Assembly: GCA_947629275.1 (NCBI GenBank) | Contig: CANRDG010000142.1 | Coordinates: 1-5,076 of the forward strand | Length of the DNA stretch: 5,076 nt | Direction of reading: 5' to 3' | DNA from: an uncultured Clostridia bacterium | Lineage (GTDB): Bacteria; Bacillota; Clostridia; Oscillospirales; Ruminococcaceae | Shown: positions 1 to 4,463 of the stretch, one piece after another | How the letters are laid out: every line of letters starts with the position of its first letter | Position numbering within the stretch: the first letter of the stretch is position 1 | Notes under the pieces: model-generated | Databases searched by the model: none | The model's input: only the letters and a program-made list of their open reading frames with translations | What the model was told of the DNA's origin: nothing | Made by a program: the position numbers and the translations under genes

Positions 1-756
1 GAGCTTTCACGCAGCAACGCTTCGGAATATCTGTCTATAAATGTAGGGCGCACGGGCAGAGAGATAGTGGCTTTGGACGAGCTTGCAAAGGCTTTGGATC
101 TGCAAAAGCCGCCAAAGCTTATAGAATGTTACGATATATCAAATTTAGGAAACACGAATGTTGTTGCAGGAATGGTGGTTTTTGAAAACGGGAGACCAAA
201 CAAAAAGCTGTACCGCAAATTTGCTGTGAAAGACGTTATCGGGCAGGACGACTACGCCTGCATGAGAGAGGTAGTTAAGCGCAGGTTTGAGCATTACAAA
301 AACGGTGACGAGGCGTTTGCTTTCAAGCCAGACCTTATACTTCTTGACGGCGGAACGGGGCACGTGAACACAATTGCTCCGCTGCTGAAAGAAATGGAGA
401 TAGACATACCGCTGTATGGTCTTGTAAAAGACTGCAAGCACCGCACAAGGGCGATAGCTACAGGCGGCTCGGAGATATCACTTTCGCAGAGAAGCGCAGG
501 GTTTCATCTTATTACTGAAATACAAGATGAAGTACACAGGTTCGCGATAACTTTTCAGAGGAGCAAGCGCAAGGCGGCCTACGGACTAAGGCTTACGGAA
601 GTTAGGGGCATAGGAGAAGCAAAGGCGAAGCTTATTCTTAAAAACTTCAAGACGAAAGAAGCTTTAAAAGCGGCAAGCGTTGAGCAGCTTATGCAGGCGG
701 CAAAGGTGAATGAAGACACCGCAAGACAGCTTAAAGAAATTATCGGAGAGATGTAA
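1..756 (+). CDS. uvrC: UvrABC system protein C, C-terminal part (cut by window start)
   Basis: UvrC makes both incisions around a DNA lesion during nucleotide excision repair, after UvrA/UvrB recognition. The frame is open from base 1 and ends at TAA 754-756, giving the last 251 residues of a protein that is usually about 600 residues. The GIY-YIG nuclease domain and most of the UvrB-binding region lie outside the window. What is visible is the RNase H-like endonuclease domain responsible for the 5' incision: ECYDIS (Asp45 of the fragment), DDYACM (Asp84), LLDGGTGHV (Asp116) and DEVHRFA (His179) match the family's catalytic Asp/Asp/Asp/His set. A C-terminal helix-hairpin-helix follows (LTEVRGIGEAKAKLIL, about 199-214), which binds DNA. 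A GTG at 67 would begin mid-domain and is not a real start. Its stop lies one base before the folC ATG, so the two genes are probably co-transcribed and translationally coupled. The family assignment is very secure. Confidence 0.97.
   Translation, partial: ELSRSNASEYLSINVGRTGREIVALDELAKALDLQKPPKLIECYDISNLGNTNVVAGMVVFENGRPNKKLYRKFAVKDVIGQDDYACMREVVKRRFEHYKNGDEAFAFKPDLILLDGGTGHVNTIAPLLKEMEIDIPLYGLVKDCKHRTRAIATGGSEISLSQRSAGFHLITEIQDEVHRFAITFQRSKRKAAYGLRLTEVRGIGEAKAKLILKNFKTKEALKAASVEQLMQAAKVNEDTARQLKEIIGEM
745..750 (+). promoter_or_regulatory. Ribosome binding site that fixes the folC start
   Basis: GGAGAG lies 7 bases before the ATG at 758, inside the last codons of uvrC. It supports ATG 758 over the in-frame GTG at 710, which would add 16 residues (starting KTPQDSLKKL after the initiator) encoded entirely within uvrC and unlike any FolC N-terminus I know. 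Ribosomes ending at the uvrC stop (754-756) would finish on top of this start. Confidence 0.75.
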
Positions 757-757
757 T

Positions 758-2032
758 ATGGATATAAGCGAAGTTTACGAATATCTCGGCAGATACGGAA
801 AATCGGGAAAGCCGGTGGAGAACCTGAGCCGCATAAAATGTCTGCTGAAAGAGCTTGGCGACCCTCAGGAGGGGCTGAAATTCATACACGTTGCAGGCAC
901 TAACGGCAAAGGCTCGGTATGTGAGATGCTTACCGAAATGCTGTGCGCGCACGGGGCAAAGGTGGGAACGTTCACCTCGCCTTTTGTGCTGGAATACGCG
1001 GACAGGATACGCATAAACAAAAAGAACATACCCGAGCACTATCTTACAAGGCACGCGGAAAGAGTAAAGGCTGCCGCAGAAAAAACGCCATACGGTACCG
1101 AATATTCGCAGTTTGAGATAACCATGTGCATAGCTCTTTTACATTTTAAAGAGTGCGGCTGCGATGTGGTTGTCTGGGAAACGGGAATGGGCGGTCTGAA
1201 TGACTGCACAAATGTCATAAAAGATCCGCTGGTATCTGTTATATGCTCGGTATCTTACGACCACACGGCTATTCTTGGCGAAACTCTTGAAGAGATAGCA
1301 GCGCAGAAAGCGGGCATTATAAAGCCGGGCTGCCCTGTGGTGCTGTCGCCAGAAAATGACGATGCGGTGGTTGACGTTATAAAGCGGACTGCGATATGCA
1401 AACACAGCAATGTTATCATACCGAACATGAAAAACGTACAGATATTTTCTGACACGCTTGAAGGGTGCAATTTTACATACCGCGGAAGGCATTATTCTAC
1501 CGCCATGTGCGGGATACACCAGGTGCGCAATGCTGTTACGGCTATAGAGGCTATACGCTGCTGCTGCGAAAGCATACGCGTTGAAGAAAGCGACATAGCG
1601 CAGGGAATATCTTCGGCTGTAATACCTGCGAGGGGGCAGATAATTATCAAAGAGCCGCTTGTGATACTTGACGGCGGTCACAACCCTGACGGTTTCGGCG
1701 CACTTGCGCGGCTTCTGGAGAGCAAGACAAACACTCCTCGAGCCGTAATGACAGGCATACTTAAAGACAAAAAAGCGGCTCAGTCTATAGAACAACTGCT
1801 GCCGCTGTGCGATATATTTATTACCGTGGACTCCTTTCACCCAAATGCCATAGACAGCAAGACCTTGGCGGATAGCATTAACGCTATGGGTGGCAGGGCA
1901 TACGCTGTGGGAAGCGTTGACGAGGGACTGAAAAGACTTTCGGAATTTGCCAAAAGCTATGGGGTATCGGTCATATGCGGTTCGCTGTACCTAGCCTCGG
2001 AGGTATTAAACAAGCTTGGAGCGAAGCTGTAA
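758..2032 (+). CDS. folC: Folylpolyglutamate synthase / dihydrofolate synthase
   Basis: A cytoplasmic ATP-dependent ligase that adds glutamate to dihydropteroate and/or to folates, making and retaining polyglutamylated folate. The 424-residue length is normal for the family. Mur-ligase-type features are visible in order: P-loop HVAGTNGKGSV (44-54), TSPF (73-76, the TSPHL position), the ETGMGG motif (141-146), SYDHTAILGETLEEIAAQKAGIIKPG (166-191) with Lys184 at the position of the carbamylated lysine, GIHQVRNA (252-259), and in the C-terminal domain LDGGHNPDG (304-312) and GILKDKKA (333-340). One oddity is that the usual GGRLDATN reads GGLNDCTN (145-152), so the arginine is absent. Whether it has both activities or only folylpolyglutamate synthase activity cannot be read from sequence. 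It follows uvrC by one base, and its 3' end overlaps the opposing sigF end by 27 bp. Its probable terminator lies 49 bases past the stop. Confidence 0.95.
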   Translation: MDISEVYEYLGRYGKSGKPVENLSRIKCLLKELGDPQEGLKFIHVAGTNGKGSVCEMLTEMLCAHGAKVGTFTSPFVLEYADRIRINKKNIPEHYLTRHAERVKAAAEKTPYGTEYSQFEITMCIALLHFKECGCDVVVWETGMGGLNDCTNVIKDPLVSVICSVSYDHTAILGETLEEIAAQKAGIIKPGCPVVLSPENDDAVVDVIKRTAICKHSNVIIPNMKNVQIFSDTLEGCNFTYRGRHYSTAMCGIHQVRNAVTAIEAIRCCCESIRVEESDIAQGISSAVIPARGQIIIKEPLVILDGGHNPDGFGALARLLESKTNTPRAVMTGILKDKKAAQSIEQLLPLCDIFITVDSFHPNAIDSKTLADSINAMGGRAYAVGSVDEGLKRLSEFAKSYGVSVICGSLYLASEVLNKLGAKL

Positions 2033-2677
2033 GAGCAGTTTCTTTTCACGGCGTGATACCTGCACTTGTGTCATATCAAGCTCGGACGCTGTCTGCGTCT
2101 GAGTTTTGTTTTTTACATAGCGAAGATACAAAAGCTTTTGATCTTTTGGCTCTAACTCTTTCATAGCCTGCCGCAGGGCTAATGACAGAATTATTTTTTC
2201 GTCGGGCGCCTCAACTGGAATGTCTATCTCACTGCCGTTCTCGGAGGCGCTTTCATCTGCGGAGGCGGTAAGGCTTACGGGGGGTTGGGAAACGTTCAGT
2301 GCTTCCACGACCTTTTCTGTATCCGCTCCAGAAAGAGAAGAAAGTTCTTCAATAGTGGGTTCTCTGCCGTTTTCTTTGGCAAACTGCTCACGCAAACGAG
2401 ACAGCCGCAGCGACAGTTCTTTCAGACTTCTGCTTACCTTTACCGCGCCGCCGTCACGGAAAAGACGTTTTATCTCTCCCATAATAACGGGCACGGCATA
2501 GGTGGAGAATTTGTAACCCAGATCGGGGTCAAATGCGTTTATAGCTTTCATAAGACCTATACAGCCTGCGCTGCAAAGGTCTTCATACTCGATATTCCTG
2601 CCCCTGAAACGGTTGGCGCACAGGTGGACGAGCCCCATATTCTCCTGTGCGAACCTATGCTTTTCTTCTGTTTTCAT
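2006..2677 (-). CDS. sigF: Sporulation sigma factor SigF (forespore-specific)
   Basis: The forespore sigma factor of RNA polymerase, kept inactive by SpoIIAB until asymmetric division. Region 2 spans about 10-85: NMGLVHLC (2.1), then AGCIGLMKAINAFD, FSTYAVPVIMGEIKR and the family-diagnostic RDGGAVKVSRSLKEL (75-89). Region 3 spans about 90-130. A Ser/Glu-rich acidic linker runs at about 138-160, and region 4 with its helix-turn-helix at about 165-220 (KNKTQTQTASELDMTQVQVSR). At 223 residues it is about 30 shorter than Bacillus SigF (255), mostly from a short N-terminus. An in-frame stop eight codons upstream of the ATG excludes extension. AAAGG (complement of 2684-2688) sits 6 bases before the start. 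The gene overlaps the end of spoIIAB by 23 bp. SigG or SigB-type family members are the alternative, but the spoIIA context decides for SigF. No clear terminator of its own is seen downstream within folC. Confidence 0.94.
   Translation of the reverse strand: MKTEEKHRFAQENMGLVHLCANRFRGRNIEYEDLCSAGCIGLMKAINAFDPDLGYKFSTYAVPVIMGEIKRLFRDGGAVKVSRSLKELSLRLSRLREQFAKENGREPTIEELSSLSGADTEKVVEALNVSQPPVSLTASADESASENGSEIDIPVEAPDEKIILSLALRQAMKELEPKDQKLLYLRYVKNKTQTQTASELDMTQVQVSRREKKLLLQLRSKLV
2081..2114 (+). terminator. Rho-independent terminator of uvrC-folC, lying inside sigF
   Basis: CTCGGACGC (2081-2089) pairs with GCGTCTGAG (2095-2103) as a 9-bp stem with a single G-U wobble and a 5-base TGTCT loop, followed directly by TTTTGTTTTTT (2104-2114). 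This is a textbook intrinsic terminator reading on the + strand, 49 bases after the folC stop. On the other strand the same bases encode the KNKTQTQTASEL segment of SigF region 4. The T-run is the complement of the A-rich Lys-Asn-Lys-Thr codons. Termination strength has not been measured. Confidence 0.72.
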
Positions 2678-3128
2678 CAGATGCCTTTCTTGTAGTCAGC
2701 TTTTTGCGCATGGTAACGCTTGTACCCTTGCCCGGCTTGCTTTTTACCGACAGGCTGTCCATGAAGCTTTCCATTATTGTAAAGCCAAGCCCTGCTCTGT
2801 CCTGATCGGGCGCTGAGGTATACAGCGGAGTCATGGCGGCTTCTATATCCTCTATGCCGCAGCCTTTGTCGGTTATCTTTATGTAGACCTCGTTATCTAC
2901 AAGCAGACGGGCGGTCATTGTTACGATACCGAGGGTATTTTTATAGCCGTGTACGATACAATTCGTGACAGCCTCTGAAACGGCGGTCTTTATATCTGAA
3001 AGCTCGTCTATCTGTGGATCAAGCTGAGAAACAAAGCCCGATATTGCCATTCTGGCAAAGCTCTCATTCTCGGAGCGGCTTGGGAAAGAGAGCTTTACCT
3101 CATTTAATATCCTGTCTGATCTTTTCAT
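2655..3128 (-). CDS. spoIIAB: Anti-sigma F factor / serine kinase SpoIIAB
   Basis: A GHKL-fold protein that binds and inhibits SigF and, with ATP, phosphorylates SpoIIAA. Motifs seen: NESFARM (21-27, including the Arg26 equivalent of Bacillus Arg20, a partner-contact residue), the N-box SEAVTNCIVHGY (51-62) with Glu52 and Asn56 matching Bacillus Glu46 and Asn50, the G1 box DKGCGI (87-92), the ATP-lid region RAGLGFTIMESFMD (111-124), and GKGTSV (133-138). Its 157 residues compare with about 146 in Bacillus; the extra length is a 6-residue N-terminal addition and a basic tail. The first ATG is supported by GGGGAG (complement of 3136-3141) 7 bases upstream. The start lies within spoIIAA (29-bp overlap) and the end overlaps sigF, so the three genes form one tightly coupled operon, consistent with controlling the stoichiometry of the switch. 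Confidence 0.96.
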   Translation of the reverse strand: MKRSDRILNEVKLSFPSRSENESFARMAISGFVSQLDPQIDELSDIKTAVSEAVTNCIVHGYKNTLGIVTMTARLLVDNEVYIKITDKGCGIEDIEAAMTPLYTSAPDQDRAGLGFTIMESFMDSLSVKSKPGKGTSVTMRKKLTTRKASDENRRKA

Positions 3129-3492
3129 CTGTCGTCTCCCCTTTCATATCATTAAGTCCCGAAAAATACTTGCTGCGAATATCGCCGTTTATAAATGTAG
3201 CGAGTTTGTTCATACCCGAAATATGCATGACCCTGCTTATTGACGGCGAACAGTTAGCTATATACAAGGTGCCGCCGTACTCATGCAGCATACGGTATCT
3301 GCCCATGACAAGACCGATCCCTGAGCTATCCATAAAAGTAACGCCCGAAAAATCCATATAAAGTTCTGAGGGACATTTGGAGTCTATCGCTATGTCGATG
3401 TTCATTCTGGCGCACGAGGCGTTATGGTGGTCGAGTTCGCCGCGCAGCTCAACGAGACATCTGTTATTGTTGTTATAGATTACGACGTTCAT
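3100..3492 (-). CDS. spoIIAA: Anti-sigma F factor antagonist SpoIIAA
   Basis: A STAS-domain anti-anti-sigma factor. In its unphosphorylated form it displaces SigF from SpoIIAB, and SpoIIAB inactivates it by phosphorylating a conserved serine. The 130 residues include the characteristic GELDHHNA (18-25) and FMDSSGIGLVMGRY (53-66), where Ser56 corresponds to Bacillus Ser58. SGMNKL (about 98-103, after RVMHI) matches the C-terminal STAS helix. The frame stays open for 30 more codons upstream (to 3582), but that stretch (MTNFSCQGCYYF...) passes through the terminator hairpin and has no family similarity. The ATG at 3492 has AAAGG (complement of 3502-3506) 9 bases upstream and matches the family N-terminus, so it is chosen. 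This is the first gene of the spoIIA operon. Reactivation normally needs the phosphatase SpoIIE, which is not in the window. Confidence 0.95.
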   Translation of the reverse strand: MNVVIYNNNNRCLVELRGELDHHNASCARMNIDIAIDSKCPSELYMDFSGVTFMDSSGIGLVMGRYRMLHEYGGTLYIANCSPSISRVMHISGMNKLATFINGDIRSKYFSGLNDMKGETTDEKIRQDIK

Positions 3493-3541
3493 AATACCTT
3501 TCCTTTCTATATATAAAATATAAATGCTTGTCCATATCGCT

Positions 3542-3568
3542 CTTATAAAATAATAACAGCCCTGACAA
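3542..3568 (-). promoter_or_regulatory. Weak candidate promoter for the spoIIA operon
   Basis: On the minus strand TTGTCA (complement of 3563-3568) and TATAAG (complement of 3542-3547) are separated by 15 bases, a short spacer for a sigma-A promoter. The TTGTCA is also part of the terminator stem. No clear SigH-type pair (AGGA-like and GAAT-like boxes), as known for Bacillus spoIIA, could be found in the 130-bp gap. This is only a position worth testing. Confidence 0.2.
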
Positions 3569-3590
3569 GAGAAATTTGTCAAAGGCTGTT
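3555..3590 (-). terminator. Probable terminator hairpin after spoVT
   Basis: AACAGCC (3555-3561) pairs with GGCTGTT (3584-3590), and after a small 1x2 internal loop TGACAA (3563-3568) pairs with TTGTCA (3576-3581), leaving a 7-base loop. Read on the minus strand the hairpin ends in ATTATTTTAT, a moderately U-rich tail, 33 bases past the spoVT stop. It would separate spoVT transcripts from spoIIA. On the plus strand the same stem is followed by TTTT and, a little further, TTTTTT (3603-3608), so it could also work in that direction. Confidence 0.55.
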
Positions 3591-3622
3591 TTCCGCTGCG
3601 GATTTTTTAGATCCATAAAATA

Positions 3623-4165
3623 CTATTCTTCGATCTGTTTTCCCAAAAACATGGCAGTTGCCTGCGCAAGAGTATGCTGTGCTTGCGTTGCAGTGGTGTT
3701 TCCGTCCGTGGAAACATATGCCACAGCGCCTGTAACATCGCCCGAAGCGACTATAGGAAAAACCGCGAGGGCTTTTTGGTCGATACCCTCTATAGGCTGA
3801 ACGGGCGTGGAATTATCCTTGTCGGCAACAAAGCCGCGGCGGCTTTCCATTATCTCTTCAAGTGCGGGAGTTACGCGGCGTTCATTATACTCGCGCCTTG
3901 CAACGCCTGCAACTGCAACTACGTGGTCTCTGTCAAATATAACGGCAGGCGCTCCGCCCAGTTTATACATCACTTCCGCTGCCTGAGCGGCATTTTCGGA
4001 AAGCTCGTTTATCGGCGAATACTTTCTGAAAATGACCTCGCCGTCGTTGCTGGTATATATCTCCAGCGGTGCGCCGTCTTTTATACGCATGGTACGGCGT
4101 ATTTCCTTGGGTATGACTACTCTGCCGAGGTCGTCTATCCTTCTTACTATTCCTGTTGCTTTCAT
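3623..4165 (-). CDS. spoVT: Stage V sporulation protein T, AbrB-family transcriptional regulator
   Basis: A DNA-binding regulator that in Bacillus fine-tunes SigG-dependent forespore genes and affects spore coat and germination properties. The N-terminal 50 residues (MKATGIVRRIDDLGRVVIPK onward, then KDGAPLEIYTSNDGEVIFRKYSPI) form the AbrB swapped-hairpin domain and are nearly identical to Bacillus SpoVT. Residues about 55-178 form the GAF-like sensor domain (PAVIFDRDHVVAVAGV, RRGFVADKDNST, FPIVASGDVTGAVAYVST). Its 180 residues compare with 178 in Bacillus, so it is full length. The start at 4165 is supported by GGAGGA (complement of 4171-4176) 5 bases upstream. The full-length GAF domain separates it from AbrB and Abh, which are about 90 residues. 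It is a single-gene unit by appearance, with a hairpin terminator downstream and a possible forespore promoter upstream. Its position directly ahead of spoIIA puts an early and a late forespore regulator side by side. Confidence 0.96.
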   Translation of the reverse strand: MKATGIVRRIDDLGRVVIPKEIRRTMRIKDGAPLEIYTSNDGEVIFRKYSPINELSENAAQAAEVMYKLGGAPAVIFDRDHVVAVAGVARREYNERRVTPALEEIMESRRGFVADKDNSTPVQPIEGIDQKALAVFPIVASGDVTGAVAYVSTDGNTTATQAQHTLAQATAMFLGKQIEE

Positions 4166-4194
4166 ATTATTCCTCCATAAAATGTTTATTCTTC

Positions 4195-4267
4195 ATTTTG
4201 CAGGTCCTCTTTTGTGAAGATATTGTTTGCAGTCGGTTTTCAATTATGCATAGTATGTCTGCAAAAT
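4195..4267. repeat. Three copies of TTTGCAG (two direct, one inverted) in the spoVT leader/promoter
   Basis: TTTGCAG occurs at 4197-4203 and 4226-4232, and its complement CTGCAAA at 4259-4265. The outer pair extends to a perfect 9-base inverted repeat, ATTTTGCAG (4195-4203) and CTGCAAAAT (4259-4267). The copies lie on both sides of the candidate -10 at 4251-4257. They could be operator half-sites for a dimeric regulator or arise by chance; the sequence alone does not decide. Confidence 0.4.
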
Positions 4268-4281
4268 GTCAGATAAAATAC
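4251..4281 (-). promoter_or_regulatory. spoVT: Candidate forespore (SigG/SigF-type) promoter of spoVT
   Basis: CATACTA (complement of 4251-4257) matches the SigG -10 consensus of Bacillus exactly. Upstream, GTATT (complement of 4277-4281) is a partial -35 match, but the 19-base spacer is longer than the usual 17-18. It would start transcription about 80 bases before spoVT. Bacillus spoVT is known to be SigG-dependent, which makes this plausible; the -35 is weak. Confidence 0.33.
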
Positions 4282-4304
4282 AATAGTGGAATAATAGCCG
4301 TTTA

Positions 4305-4330
4305 TAAGAAATATTTTGAAAATTTTCTTA
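4305..4330. repeat. AT-rich imperfect palindrome upstream of the lysozyme promoter
   Basis: TAAGAAA (4305-4311) and TTTCTTA (4324-4330) are perfect 7-base inverted arms. The centre is partly symmetric as well, giving a 26-base palindrome that ends 5 bases before the -35 box at 4336. It could be an operator, an AT-rich UP-like element, or both. Confidence 0.4.
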
Positions 4331-4335
4331 GAACA

Positions 4336-4364
4336 TTGACTTATCGGGCGATATGTGTTATAAT
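4336..4364 (+). promoter_or_regulatory. Strong SigA-type promoter for the GH25 lysozyme gene
   Basis: TTGACT (4336-4341) and a perfect TATAAT (4359-4364) are separated by exactly 17 bases, and TGT precedes the -10, making it an extended -10. Transcription would begin near 4371, giving an untranslated leader of about 93 bases. The leader contains short GACAGACAG / GACAGATAG repeats but no riboswitch that I recognise. Confidence 0.82.
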
Positions 4365-4463
4365 GATTTTGTACAATTATTGAACGACAGACAGAAATTT
4401 ATCAGGCATGACAGATAGATATTGCCGAAAGATAAGAGCATATGAAACGGGGGAGCAAAAATA

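Noticed and set aside
710..757. Upstream GTG start for folC adding 16 residues
   Set aside because: The addition is encoded entirely in the uvrC 3' end, has no family match, and ATG 758 has a well-placed ribosome site.
1139..1840. Open frame of 233 codons on the minus strand opposite folC
   Set aside because: Its product is rich in Tyr/Arg/Phe/His with no family motif, and it lies wholly opposite a clearly conserved gene with strong motifs; it is a codon-bias shadow.
1905..2005. Terminator for sigF downstream of its stop on the minus strand
   Set aside because: Short inverted repeats such as CCTCCGAGG occur, but none is followed by a U-rich run.
3493..3582. 30-residue N-terminal extension of SpoIIAA
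   Set aside because: It would be translated across the terminator hairpin, has no similarity to the STAS family, and the internal ATG has a good ribosome site.
3674..4180. Open frame of 168 codons on the plus strand opposite spoVT
   Set aside because: It is Cys/Tyr-rich with no recognisable domain, and spoVT on the other strand is certain. It would also need to read through the spoVT start region.
4371..4463. c-di-AMP (ydaO-type) riboswitch in the lysozyme leader
   Set aside because: GCCGAAAG and CGGGGGAG recall pieces of that motif, and such switches often precede wall hydrolases, but the order and remaining conserved segments are missing and the GGGGGAG is explained as the ribosome site.
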